Shown here piece after piece: positions 34,731 to 47,330 of a DNA stretch of 64,000 nucleotides (the first letter of the stretch is position 1; each line of letters begins with the position of its first letter). Source of the DNA: Trochalopteron elliotii (lineage: Eukaryota; Chordata; Aves; Passeriformes; Leiothrichidae); NCBI GenBank assembly GCA_024734555.1, contig JANPWX010019802.1:2185393-2249392 (forward strand), given 5' to 3'. The notes under the pieces are model-generated. The model worked only from the letters and a program-made list of their open reading frames with translations. It was not told where the DNA came from and did not search any database. A program made the position numbers and the translations under genes.

Positions 34731-37700
34731 AACTCAATGTCCTCTTTAATGGGATTCCTTCTTGGGGAGTACACTTACCATAAGAGAGCTCTTGGCATGA
34801 GTAGGTACTGAAACTGTGAGTTTGTGCATACACAGACACACTGTTGAAGCTCCCATGTTTGAGATGAAAGGGGTAAGTTGGAAGCTTGCTCAGATTCAGA
34901 ATTCTTACTTGAGGGCTTGCTCAGCTGAGAGCAGGCCACAGCAGGAGCTGTTACGGTTTAAGGCTCTGACTACTCACAGATAGACTGAACAGATAAGAAG
35001 GCAACAAAACACAGGGGCCTAGTGAAGTGGGGCTGCAAATGGACTGGCAAGGGAAAGTCTGGGCTGTGAAAGGACTTTATTTTCTGGGCTGTGATGTGGG
35101 ATCTTCATACAAGGGTCAGTTTGTGGCTATGGTTAGCATTACATTTGTGAGAGAGAAATCCTAGTGGCATACTTGGAATGAAGATGTAAAGCAAAGTTCA
35201 GGAACAAAGAGATTTCCCTTAAGAACTTTTTATTCTGGTCAGAAGACTCGAGCTGCTTGGGGGGACAAGACACAGCCCAAACTGACCAAAGAAATATTCC
35301 AGACCACATGACATCATGCCCAGTATATAAACTGGGAGGAAGAAGGAAAAAGAGGGGGCATTTGGAATTATACTGTTTGCCTTCCTGAGTAGCCATGACT
35401 TGTGAAGGAGTCCAGCTCTCCTGGGGATGGCTGAACATCTGCCTGTCCATTGGAAGCAGCGAATAAATTCCTTGTTTTGCTTTGCTTACGTGCACAACTT
35501 TTGCTTTTTCTGTTGAACAGTCTGTATCTCCACCTATATTTTCTAACCTTTAGCCTTCTGATTCTGTCACAGACCCTGCTAGTGGAGAAGTGAGGAAGTG
35601 GCTGTGTGATGCTTGCTTGAGAGAGGGGATTAAACTATGACAATCTTTCTGTGCTGTTTGTTTGGGATCAAGATATAACTTTCTGCTTCCTGCTCAAGAC
35701 AGAAACTTTGTGTCCTAACTATTAGAAGTCTGTGATACAACTCCTTATAGTTGGATTTGCCCCATGTGCTGCATTCAAACAATGTTCTCCAGATTGTTTG
35801 ACTGCTTTTCTCGCCATAACGTATCCATTAACCAAAACATGTTGTGCTTCTAGGTTTCTTACATTTGCCATGGGGCCTACAATAAATCTAACCTAACACA
35901 ATCAATATACTTGGCAGCAGGCAGTGTTTAGAGCAGGATATTAAAACTCAACATCTTTTTCTACAGCAAAAATGAAAAAAAGAAAGGAAAGAACAGAAAA
36001 TAATTACGAATGCCTTTACTGATTAAAGTAACTTGTGTTGCTGTGTGTTTTCCTGGTTTCCTCTGCTCCTTGGCACAAGGCATCCTGATTTTGTGTTTGC
36101 ATCAATCTAGATACTAAATAATCTCTCTCTTTTTTTGGCACAGATTGTTCACTTTTAAGGATTTTTTCCCATGTCTTACCTGCATTCACTTGTCAACCTA
36201 GCTGCACATTTCAGTGAGGCACCTGAAATAACCTGACATTTTACAAATTGCCAACAGCCTTCTGAGACAAATCTCTGTGCTTTGATGTGCTGAGAGCTGT
36301 TCTATTTTTCCAATGTGTGCTGTCTTTCTTCCTGACCCTGACTCTCATCTCAGACAGTTTACAGATACTCTTCAGTTAGAAAAGACATACAAAGCCTTAC
36401 TTCTAGTTTTAGTCAGGAATTGGACTGCTGGTCAAGAGATACTCAGCTGAACAATGATACAACAAAGAATTGGAGAACTTGCACTAGTGATTCCAACATA
36501 TTCACCCAAAAAGAATGGTGTTAGGACTGGTCTTGTTTCTGCCTCAAAGCATGCTTGCATTAGAATAAAAATGGTATATTTATTGTAAAAGAACTGTTTG
36601 TAAAACTAATTTATTTGAACAACAGCCGTGAAACTGAACGATCAAAGAAGGAAATTTATGATCTGTAATAGAAGCAGAGTCCAAAGTCAGACTCTATAAA
36701 CTACAAACTATACTTAATCTTGATACGTAGGAACGAGAGTGGTTTCCAGAAGTAATTGACAGAGAGATCTCTGATGAGCCATCTGTAATCTCTCTCATAG
36801 AATGAAAACAATTATGCAACATTAAAGTCCCTATTTGGTGCTTTTTGCAATTTTCTGAAGCTTTTGGAGCTGAAGTGCTCCAGCTAGTTAGTCTCTGAAG
36901 GTAAATAGTGATGGAAAGTTTGATCAAAGCATCTCAATTGTCAGTAGCTCAAGAAGGCAAAAATGAAGAATAAAAGCCAATTCTTCTCTTTGTTTGATCT
37001 TTGAAAAGTCTAAAGACTTTTCTTTCCCTCCTGGTACCTTAGAAGGTCTATGAGTGCTTGGACAGGTGTATGGTTAGAATGTGCTTTACCATAGGAAACA
37101 ATTTTTTATTATTATTATTAAAGGGCAGCTATACTGCTGCACTCATTAAGAGTGACGAAAAACATGTATTTGTATACCCTGTCCCTAGGGGGAAATTATT
37201 TAACTTACTTGAAGTAAGTAAATTTTTTTTCAGTTTCAAAACCACCTGTAATATATGATCATTTATGATGTTGTTAGTCTCTGGGACCAGGTCTGAAATA
37301 ATGAAACTTGTGTCAATACAGAGCTTCATTCTAAGTATCCTTAGACCAAACATAGCACATATATTAAAATAAAAAATGTAGCTGCAATGAAATAAATGGT
37401 ACTATAACAGGGATTAATACACTGCAGGATCCACTGTGAAGATTGAAGCTTTTTAGTCATGATACCCATATGAAATGTTTTGAATTTCATTTAGAAATCC
37501 AGATATTCTGGGATTGAAGCCAAACCAGAGACTTAGGTCTAAAACAAATTTATGTACCAGAAAAAAAGCAGCTTTCCCCAGGAAAACAATACAAGATTTT
37601 AATAATAATACAAACAACATAAATTAGATGTCCATTAGAAAACAGTATTAAAAAGGCATAAAGGCATTAAATGCAAGATTCAAAAGTTTAACAAGTAAAT

Positions 37701-39379
37701 ACTGAATGAAAAATTAATAATTAATTACACAAATGCAGTATTTTTCCCCACTGTGCAGCATTCTTGTTCTGATGTTCAACCTTCAGCCAGATTCAGTGAT
37801 GTTCATGTTTGCCCCTATATGATTTCTTCAGTGCTTTTAAAGTATTTATTACATACAGTGTGCTAATTTTATATTCATGTAAATATCACATATATACAGC
37901 ACAGAATTTATTAAATGTCATTAATATCATAGGCACCAAATGAAAATGTGAGGTAACTGCAAACATGTGTGTTAAATCTGTGAATTCCAACTTTAAATTG
38001 TAAAGTCCAGATAAAATACAGATTTAATAAATCTAGAATAATGATTTATAGCAAAATACATATTTTAAAGATAAAGGGTTATCTTTATTTGGGATGTCTT
38101 TGTATGAATTATCCCTGTGTCTTTTTTCAGATGAGTATTTTGTAGTGCACCATTTAGATTACTGTTAAAAATATACTATATGCATTTGATGAGAGGTAAG
38201 GTGTTATGATAAATGGTCAGTGCTCTGCTCTGGTTAGATTAATGAGTAATTGCTAGTAATTTTATTACTTCAGTGCTTTGTTTCTGTGAATTTTGCAATT
38301 ACAGTCCTTTAAATACAAGTGTTTTAAAGGAAGATCTAAGTTTTCCTAAATTTTAATCTTTTCTCTCTTGTGTGAAGAAAGACACATCTTAATACACAGG
38401 GTCATGAATTTTGATTGAAAACAGTGGATAAAACAAATTTATTCTACAACTCTACAACACTGGAGTTTTTCTTCAGTTTTGTATTAGCCTGTTGTACCCT
38501 TAGGAGGATATTCATGGTCTTCATGCCCTAAACTAGTCAATTAAGTTTTTGAAGGACATGTCTGATATGTCAGTTTCTGAGGGTTAAGATTTTAATAGGA
38601 ATTTTATTGTTGTTACAAAGGTCTAGTAGATAACCCACTGTTGCCCAGTTTTTATATGTAGTTGAGAGAAATTGATTTAAGGTTAATGGATCTGGAGGCA
38701 ATATCCATCAACTTATCTTCATGCATACAGTAACACCCCCAAACTGCCAGACCAACAGACACAAATTCTTTTCCCTCCTGAAATAAACAAGTCAGTATTA
38801 CCTTTATTTTATATTTGATTTAAAATTGATACATTTAAGCATGCACCTAGAATTTATGAGTTCTCAGTGAGCATACTGGGATTTGAACAAATTGGGAAGG
38901 TCCTGCTGTGGATTAGTAGATAAAATATAACTTCTTACCTGAGTTCTGTTTTCCTAACATCTTCTGTGTGTACTGCCAGAGGCTCAGTAGGGTGAAAGAG
39001 CTGTCCGTGGGTAGCCAACATAAATCCTCTTGTATTATATTCATTTACTGTGTCTTTCAGGTTTTTATCTCTAGTTTTGGTTGTTTACTTGTTTGTGGAA
39101 AATGCATCTGAATGCCCAATTTTATTTGATTCATGAGCTTGTTCATGTTTAAGAACTAAACTTCATCATCTGGATATAAATGATGACACTATTTTATGGA
39201 AAAAAACCCCTTATATAATGGCTTTGTTGTCAAAGTTATGTACCTATCACCAAAGAAATTCCTTAATTTTAATCTTACCCCCATGGAGTAGACTGTTAAT
39301 GATATTAATATTCTGAGTATTACATGTATTAGTACCCTGAGTATTACACAAAAGTTTGTCAAATTTCAAATACATTTGG
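34731..39379. other. Intergenic sequence, no gene recognised
   Basis: AT-rich sequence between the two divergent promoters. Short open frames occur on both strands, none with recognisable domains. Small features include a (TTA)n-like run near 37106-37120. Confidence 0.65.
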
Positions 39380-39712
39380 CAGAATCACAGCAAGGGTCAG
39401 GCTGGGAGAGACCACAGTGGTCCAGCCTCCCTGCTCCAGCAGGGTCATCCCAGAGCACACAGCACAGGATTTTGTCCAGATGGTGCTTGAATATCTCCAG
39501 TGAAGGAAACTCCACACCCTCTCTGGTCAGTCTGTTCCAGTGCACGGTCACCTGCACAGAAAAGAAGTTCTTCCTCATGTTCAGGTGGAATTTCCTGTGA
39601 TGCAGTGTCTGCCCATTGCCTCTTGTTCTATTGCTTGGCACCACTGAGAAAAGTCTGAATCCACTGTCTTGATACCCTTCAGTCAGACATTTATAGACAT
39701 AGATGAATGAAT
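39380..39712 (-). mobile_element. CR1 LINE 3' fragment
   Basis: It starts CAGAATCACAGCAAGGGTCA and includes CCAGCCTCCCTGCTCCAGCA, CTTGAATATCTCCAGTGAAG and AAGAAGTTCTTCCTCATGTT. On the minus strand it encodes CR1 ORF2 end sequence such as [20 protein letters not shown] and [20 protein letters not shown]. It is the same subfamily as the copy at 55770. Confidence 0.9.
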
Positions 39713-42700
39713 GACATTTCCCTATATCACAAAAGCTTTGAAATAAAATGTACTAGTGTTTAGGAGTTTTGCTTAAGAAACCAGAACATTTTTGTTAACA
39801 AGGACAAGGATTAGCTTAAACTTTGCAATACGTATATAGATGTTTACTTCAAAACTTTTCTATGAAGGTTTACAATAGGAATAACAGTTTTTAATAACCA
39901 TTTAAGTAAAACATCCTATAAAGAGCTGGTCCTATGTACTTTGGCTCTGAAAACCAAGTGTCTCTCTCTCAAGTCAATAGCATTTATGTTACTAGTAAGC
40001 CATAAAAGTTGACACTCATGTTAAAATGCAGGTAGTCAAGAGATGGACACATTTATCGGTGCCCCTATACACTTCCTGAAACAAGTTACATAAGTCTAAG
40101 CAAAAGTTAGAAGTTCAAAATGGGAACAATCCACAATCCACAGTGTTGCTTATATTCACTACCACCACCACCAATTTTCAAGCTCTATTTGCTAATGTTT
40201 TTTAATGAGTTGTAAATCAAATAAAATAATTTTTCCAATTTTATATTTGCAAGCATGTTCCTTCTCATACTCAGTTTTAATATGGTGTTTTTCTGGCTAG
40301 ATGATTCTTCAGCCAGTGTCACAGAGGCAATGAAACACAGATCCAAAGGCAAGCTGCCAGCACCTTATCTATGAAGAGGCTACCACATATCCATAATACA
40401 TTACACCAGCTTAAGGCAAGTTCAGTCTTTGTTGTGCACTGTGTATTAGTACAGTTTCTTCTGAATAATTTATAGTTGTTGCTGTGCAAACTGGGTTAGT
40501 ATTAGGAGACCTAGAAATGTCAGGTATCAGAATAACCTTTCTACTGGTGAAAGTATTCAGTGTGAAATACTATATTAAAGGAAGAGTGAAATCTTTTGAA
40601 ATCACTAAAGGCAAAAAATGCAGAGTTAAGGTTGCCATGGAAGCCTTAACTCTACACCTTTAGGCAGGTAGTATACTATGGTTTTAATTACTTCCCTTTT
40701 ATCCAGCTCTATATAGGTGTCCTTTTCTATGTGAATTCTAATTATATTGAGTGCCACTTATAACACATATCAATGGCACTGGCTACTCAACAAACATCAG
40801 AAATCAGATGTTAACTGTGGCTGACTATATCTGATTATATCTCTTATATTAAAGTGACTGTATGATGTGTAGCTAGAAAATAATATTATGGCCAGCTTTT
40901 GGCCAAGGAATTAAAATGCATGTCTTCTGAGTTAGAATTGCACAATATTGCACCATCACATTTCAAAGTATCATCACATGAAGAGCAAAATCTTAGAAAG
41001 AAAAGCAAAATCTTAGAAAGAAAGTAATCTACAAGAGGTAAACTGAAAGCAGTAACTTCAGTATACTTCAATTTAACCAGTATAATGGTACACTTCTTCA
41101 ACAAGCTATGAAAATAAACCAAAACCATTTGTGATTTGCAAATGTGTCTTCCTCCCTCCAGCAGTTCATATTGTACTTCACAGGATACAGCTCTTGCTCC
41201 TTCTCCTCCAGTTTCCTTCCCAACAATTTGGTGAGCAGTATCAAACCTCTGCAAAGCTGGCATTAGGCTACAAGCCTGAATATTCTCTTGCCCAGTTCAG
41301 AATTCCTGCATCTGCCAGATAAAGGGGCAGGTTTATGAGAGGTTGTGTCTTCTTTTAATTGGCTATTCTCAAATGATGTGCAAGGAATGCACAGATGCTG
41401 AACATTAGGAACCTCAAGTCTTAAAAATGCTTTTCCCCCATTCCTCCCTCCTTCTCATACATACTCTCTCAGTACTCACATGTAAAAACCACAGTGATTA
41501 TTTTACAATATTTTTATAATCCTCAGCTGAAACCACAAAAACTGAGTAATGTCTCTAGGTAAACTTAGTGTAATAAGCCAGAAATTACAGAAAGTTGGTC
41601 TAATCAGTCTAGTGGCATAAACTGTGCTTTGCATATGGTCAGAAAAAGCAATGGAGGAAATAACAGCCACTGATAAACCTAAGTAAGAAATAAAAGCATT
41701 AGTCAGGGATCAGTATCTTTAAAAAATTCCAGTAGGGGTGTACTGCCACAGAGCTGTGTAGGAGATGTGCAATACATTTCTGGTGGCAAGACAATGAAAT
41801 GTTGGAAGTGGGTGCTGGAAAATTAGCATTCCCTGGCAACTGCACAGAGTTAGAAATATTGGACCATAAGGCATCTCAGGGAATTATGTCATACAGTTGC
41901 TTTCAAAATCAAATCTAGTCTTACTTTGAGAGTACCATATTTACTTGAATATAAGGCAACACTTATGTTTCTTCATCTATTCCAGGAGAAAAAACAGTGG
42001 TTGTAAAATTGGTCCAGAATCCCTCCAGGCCCACCTGATATAACAGTGAAGTTTATTCTAGACTGATGAAAATGCAGACAAAAACCTCAGGCTCAGGAAA
42101 GAGGATGACATTTACTCTCCTCCCCTCTTTTCTTCACTTATATATTAAATGCAGATCCTGCAAGGGAAAATGATGGAGAAGTGATCCCACTCACTGAAAG
42201 AATCATGTGTGTGGGGAGAGAAATTTGTGATGAGACAGGAGAAAAGAGGGCAAGAAGAATATATAAAGGAGTAGGAGAAGGAAGGAGACACTAAATAGCA
42301 GCAATGGATGCGAAGTGAGGCAAGTGTGAGGTGCTGGCTCCCTCACCTTCAATGGGAATGAGCATCTTTGGTCTCCCTGGGGATTGTAGAATTTAAACTC
42401 ACCTTGTATTGAACAAACAGTACAAACAAACATAACAAAATAGCTGATGTAAGGAAGGAGCAGTAGTACCCCAGCCCAGAGCTGTGGAGAAAGTAGTATC
42501 TGCAGGCTGTGAATTGCTGTAGCGAAGATGTCTATGTCCTTAGTTACCTCTACCTTCTCCCAGATGGAGTTGAAGATGGCTGCCATCTGTGATTACTTTT
42601 CAGTCATTGCTTCTTTTGCACCCAGTCCTTGTTTAGGAAGGCTACTCCCGAAGGTATGAGCTTCTTGAAGAGCAACAACCTTTGGAGTACCAGAAAAAAC

Positions 42701-45700
42701 ATTTATAAAAGGTTTACACATGTTAGTTCTTTTTCTGTTTAATAGCTCTTTTTGCTCCTTTGCTTGTATTAACTTCGCACAAAATATTTGGAGAGCATAA
42801 TAATATGTCATATTGGATTATATTTTCATAAACCAAACAAGCCAATTTTTAGTTTTCTATTCTCACATAATTGCTCTGAGGTTCCCTAAACAGCCCTTTA
42901 ACAGTTTCTTTCTGGTACTGCTGCAGCTAGAATTCCTTTGTTTTGAGTGTGTCAACTCGACCTGAATAAACAATTGCAGTTCCAATCTTTTCACTGCTTA
43001 ATATAGTTTAATGGGATTCCCCTGTCTTTTCCATGGGAATGGTAGCTCCTCGCCAGCGTGGTACAGATCTGGTTTTGAATGGAGAAAAAACAGGTACCAT
43101 GCAAAGTTAGGCAAAATGCAGACCTTTGTAGTGCTTCTTGATGTTCCAGCTCTGTACTTCTGCTCTTCCAGGACTTTGAGCAGGGCAGTGGCCATGTTGA
43201 TACACAGCAGGCTTGAGATTCAGACAGCACAGCCATCTGGGTATTTTTCCATCTACAGGTATCCCACTGAGAGACTCAAAGTAGCATTCCTTTCAGAGAT
43301 ACCAGTGACTGCTGCCAAGTTTGCAGGTGTTTCCCCAGCTGGCTGACCATCCTGGGCAAAGGTGTCAGAACTGGGCTTGGCAGCTCAATAGCTGGCTATG
43401 AATATACACACCAGGCATATGCTGCTTCAACTGTGCAAAATAACACTCTTGCTCCTGCAGCACCCTGTGCTTTTCTTTGCCTGAAGCCATCCATCTCTTA
43501 TTTGATTGTGGCATTAGTTGGTATTTTTGTGAAGGAACAGACACTGAGCTGCTGATGGTTTCCAGGCATGCTCAAGACTGCCTCCATCCAAGTGCTCTAG
43601 ACAAAGAAGTGTTCAAAAATAGCAGGGGAAAAACCCCAAAGCAACTAACTTAGAGCTGAAAGTCTTGTCATCACTGCTAAAATTCTCCTTGTTTTATCAC
43701 TTCAGTCTTCAAGATGAGGTGATTGTGTATTTCTCCTATTAATATCTATGATTAATCACCTGGCTTGCTTACTTTGTATCTCTATGTACATTTCTGCCTT
43801 AGCTGACATAGATCACCATGTTTTTGTATCATATATTAATCTGGGGAATGGCAAAACAGAAAAGGGATTTCAGTAAGCTTGGCAAGTATAAACAGAGGCT
43901 TTTTTCACAAGACGAATAATGTTAACTCGGCAAAATCAACCTGGAAACTAATCAAAATTGTAAAAGGGTGTAATTGAGACAAAGCTTCAATCTTAGAGAA
44001 ACCTGTCAGAACTGGAAGCAATATAACGATAAATATGGAAGAGAAGTAATCAATTAGGTGAACTTTCTGCACTTAAATATAACAATAAATAAAAACTGTT
44101 TAAATTAAGAATTAAGAATGAAAAAAAAATCATCAGATTTACTTGAAGTGAAGCTTTCTTTGTCCCTACAGTTTTGTTCCCCTACCCAGGATCTTATCTG
44201 TCCCAGTACTCATATTTTATTACTTACAGAAGTGCATGAAATATACAGCTCATTTATTTCACAAGTCAATAAAGACATCCTTGATATCCCACATGTTTCT
44301 TTGTCCATGATTCTGTTCACACCTCTGATTCTCAAGTGAACACAATATTCTTTACCCCTGGGTCCAGTGTGTATTTGTCTCCTTTTATATTTCTTCTCTT
44401 TTATCTTCATTCTTGGGGATTTCTGGGTTTGTACCCATGCTGCAGAAAAGTATACTTCATGCAAGACAAATACGTGAACAAGTTGAAAGGCAGAGACAGA
44501 TGGAATCATCTTTGTGATATCTAAACAAAATACTGTGAACATAATGAAATACTAAAGCATTTGCATTACTGTGTGAGCTTGAGCTGAAAGAACAAAACTG
44601 ATGCAGCAGTTACTCATATATGAAATTAAAGCCTTAGTTTCCTTGCTGTTGACCTGCCATTACTGCATGCAGAGTATCATTTCATACTTTTAGAAGCTAA
44701 TGAATATAGGCTCCTAGCTACTTGACATCAGTGAATATGTGCATATAAGCTACTTGTTGTTTATGCTTGCCTCATTGGCATTAATTTTGATCTTTTTCAC
44801 TCTAATCATATAGAAGAAAAAGCAGTTGTGGATCTCCATCTTCCCTCCCACCCCAAAATCAGAGGGTACCTCTGTTCTATGATAGAAGTCTACACACACA
44901 GTTTGATTTTTCGTGGAAAATACATAGAACTTCATGTTTCAGAGCTAGGAGGTGAAGCCCAACCACAGCAATTGCAGCCCAGCAAAGTAATGCAGCCTCA
45001 TCATAACTGTGCAGATTTCTGAGCATTGCACACAACAAACCTTAGACTGTTGTCACTCAGACTAAAGCTTTTTTAACTCAGTGCCTTCACTTTAGCTTAT
45101 GAGGTGGTGTGTGGGAAATGAGAAATGGGCAACTGAGGAAGCTGTTCTTTTCTGCCTCGTGAGGCAGTATGCCTTGCTGCTACTCCCATAGTAATGATTC
45201 ATGCTGGGTTTCCTATGAATGTTTGTGATTGGAGGAGGTTTGCCTTGATATTTAATTTGTCATCCTTGCTTTTCCCATAGCTGATTACTTTTAGAGGTCA
45301 CAATGTTGAAACAAAAGTCTGTCAAACTTTCATCTGTAAATTAAAATAAGTTTTGGAAATGTGCATCCTGACTCTGGGAAGATCAGATTAGTTGTCTTTT
45401 ATTCCAGCCTCTTTCTGGAATACACTTGGTCCCAAGTAATAGAGGTTCTGTGAGAGAACTAACAACCCCTTTTTAAAGCAGCAGCTTTAACATGGTTGGT
45501 TTTATCATGCCTTACAATTCTGTAACTCACAATGGTAATATTCTGGGCTTTTTCAATTTTTATGTGGAGATTGGCATCTAGTATAGTATCAATATCTTCC
45601 TCTTATACTTATTGTAGTTTAATATGCCTCTGGTAGCTACACCCTCACTTAAGCAGAAAATACCATGAAAATACTGGAAGACATCCTAGCAAGGAGCATG

Positions 45701-46190
45701 CTCCACATGGGGCATCCCAATGACACTGGCAGTGTACTGGAGTAGTTAAACCTCATGTTTACAAATTGAGGGAATCTCAGGGAGTTAACAGAAGTATTTG
45801 CAGAACTTAAGATGAGGTATATCCCCGCAAGATACTACATGGTTCTGGAGCTTGGGCAACTCTGATGGATTAGAAGCATGCTGTTTGCATGGCACAAGCC
45901 ATGCAAAGAAGAACTCAGCCAAATATTGTAGGTTCTATCCAGCTTATAGTGCTGGCTCTTTATTTTCGATAGTACTAGCGTGGATGTGCCGGAATCTACA
46001 TTTTTGGGATGACAATTTTAGAATGGCTGTCGTGTCTCTTCCCCGTTTTCCCGGTAACGCTGGCTGTGTTCAGCGTCTGCAGAGTGTCTGCAGAGCAGGG
46101 GGACGCGGGCCGGTGTTTTGGCAAGGCGAAGGGCTGGGAAGTTGCAGTAGCCACGTTCCGGAGAGGGCTCCGCGCCGCCCTCGCCCATGA
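39713..46190. other. Intergenic sequence upstream of the second CpG island
   Basis: AT-rich; no known gene identified. It includes a perfect 20-bp duplication at 40984-41023 and two unidentified open frames near 42.2-43.3 kb (see findings). From about 45.99 kb CpG density begins to rise toward the next promoter. Confidence 0.6.
40984..41023. repeat. Perfect 20-bp tandem duplication
   Basis: AGCAAAATCTTAGAAAGAAA occurs twice head to tail with no mismatch, suggesting recent slippage. Confidence 0.9.
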
Positions 46191-46337
46191 CTCCATGACA
46201 CCGGCTCTCCCCGCCGAGCCGCCGGGCGCGGCGTTGCCGTGGAAACGGCGCCGCAGGGGCCGGGGGCGGGAGGAGGCGGCCCGGGCGCCGCCAGTACCCC
46301 GAGCTCTCCCCGCTCCGCTCTCCCCCCGCCGCCGTTC

Positions 46338-46347
46338 CCTATTATAG
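46338..46347 (+). promoter_or_regulatory. CArG-like (SRF-type) element
   Basis: CCTATTATAG differs from the SRF consensus CC(A/T)6GG at one position. It lies 37 bp upstream of the first CRE-like site. Low certainty without binding data. Confidence 0.35.
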
Positions 46348-46374
46348 AAGAGCTTCCGGCGGCGTGGACCACTC

Positions 46375-46382
46375 TGACATCA
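46375..46382 (+). promoter_or_regulatory. CRE-like site 1
   Basis: TGACATCA, one mismatch from the palindromic CRE. First of four regularly spaced sites. Confidence 0.5.
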
Positions 46383-46397
46383 TCCTCCGCACCCCGG

Positions 46398-46405
46398 TGA
46401 CGTCA
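46398..46405 (+). promoter_or_regulatory. Perfect CRE (site 2)
   Basis: TGACGTCA, the full palindromic CREB/ATF site, about 60 bp upstream of the TATA-like box, the distance at which CREs work best. Confidence 0.85.
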
Positions 46406-46422
46406 GCGCCGGGAGCGGGGCG

Positions 46423-46430
46423 TGACGTCG
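46423..46430 (+). promoter_or_regulatory. CRE-like site 3
   Basis: TGACGTCG, one mismatch from the palindrome, half-site TGACG intact. Confidence 0.65.
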
Positions 46431-46448
46431 GTGCGTAGGGGAGCGCGG

Positions 46449-46456
46449 TGACGTGT
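46449..46456 (+). promoter_or_regulatory. CRE half-site 4
   Basis: TGACGTGT, intact TGACG half-site next to the TATA-like box. Confidence 0.55.
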
Positions 46457-46458
46457 TC

Positions 46459-46466
46459 TATTTAAA
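46459..46466 (+). promoter_or_regulatory. TATA-like box
   Basis: TATTTAAA in GC-rich surroundings. It predicts a transcription start at about 46485-46495, near GGAGGATGGAGG. Confidence 0.65.
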
Positions 46467-46489
46467 GCTCCCCGGGCGGAGGATGGAGG

Positions 46490-46639
46490 CAGAGCGAGCA
46501 GGTGCCGCCGCGGGCAGGAGCGCGCTGGCCGCGTGCGGCGCGGGGCTGTAGGGCAGGGCGCGGCTCCACTCCGCTCTTCTGGCCTCTTCCCTTCCCTCCC
46601 TATTCCCCGGGAAGGTGGAGCGGTGGATGTTGGTAGCGA
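46490..46639 (+). other. HOMER1: Inferred HOMER1 exon 1, 5' UTR part before the gap
   Basis: GC-rich sequence downstream of the TATA-like box, running into the assembly gap. No start codon that fits HOMER1 is seen. In mammals the first exon carries a 5' UTR and only the first codons, as I recall, so the start codon may be hidden by the Ns. Confidence 0.4.
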
Positions 46640-47004
46640 NNNNNNNNNNNNNNNNNNNNNNNNNNNNNNNNNNNNNNNNNNNNNNNNNNNNNNNNNNNNN
46701 NNNNNNNNNNNNNNNNNNNNNNNNNNNNNNNNNNNNNNNNNNNNNNNNNNNNNNNNNNNNNNNNNNNNNNNNNNNNNNNNNNNNNNNNNNNNNNNNNNNN
46801 NNNNNNNNNNNNNNNNNNNNNNNNNNNNNNNNNNNNNNNNNNNNNNNNNNNNNNNNNNNNNNNNNNNNNNNNNNNNNNNNNNNNNNNNNNNNNNNNNNNN
46901 NNNNNNNNNNNNNNNNNNNNNNNNNNNNNNNNNNNNNNNNNNNNNNNNNNNNNNNNNNNNNNNNNNNNNNNNNNNNNNNNNNNNNNNNNNNNNNNNNNNN
47001 NNNN
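46640..47004. other. Assembly gap of 365 N
   Basis: Unknown bases inside the CpG island; GC-rich first exons are often lost this way. Any open frame running across it is meaningless. Confidence 0.99.
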
Positions 47005-47330
47005 GGGGGCCGCCGGGCTGGTGGCGGGGCTGGGGGTGGGAGCGGCCGCCCGCGAAGCCGTGGGCGCTGCTGCATGCGCACGGAGTCGAGGGGTCTCACT
47101 GGCGGAATCTTGCTGCAGTCGGTGCCGTGCATCAGCCCGGCGAGGGGAGAGCAGTGCTATCCGTGAGGGGCGCACCGCGATCTGCAGAGGTTTGTCTCCG
47201 CCGTAGCCACATCGAAATTCTGGAAGAGCCGTCTCGGCTCCCGGTTCCCCATCGTGAGGACCTTTCCCTGGGTTGTCAGGCAATGTTCAGTCCTGAAAAC
47301 GAGTGCTTTAAACTCAGTGCGCTAGAGTGA
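47005..47330 (+). other. CpG-rich flank after the gap
   Basis: GC content falls from very high at 47005 to background by about 47330. Possible donor-like GTGAGG sequences occur near 47164 and 47251, but neither follows a HOMER1-like coding end. It may be exon 1 remainder or the start of intron 1. Confidence 0.4.

Larger units (their letters stand above)
46190..46639 (+). promoter_or_regulatory. HOMER1: CpG-island promoter, inferred HOMER1
   Basis: A dense CpG block with GC boxes, a CArG-like element, four CRE-like sites and a TATA-like box, all arranged for transcription to the right. Assignment to HOMER1 rests on gene order (HOMER1 and TENT2 are head-to-head neighbours in other vertebrates) and on HOMER1 being an activity- and CREB-regulated gene in neurons. 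No HOMER1 coding sequence is visible here, so the assignment is an inference. Confidence 0.6.

Noticed and set aside
46458..47330. Long open frames on both strands spanning the N gap
   Set aside because: They are open only because unknown bases contain no stops; the flanking residues are GC-rich promoter translation.
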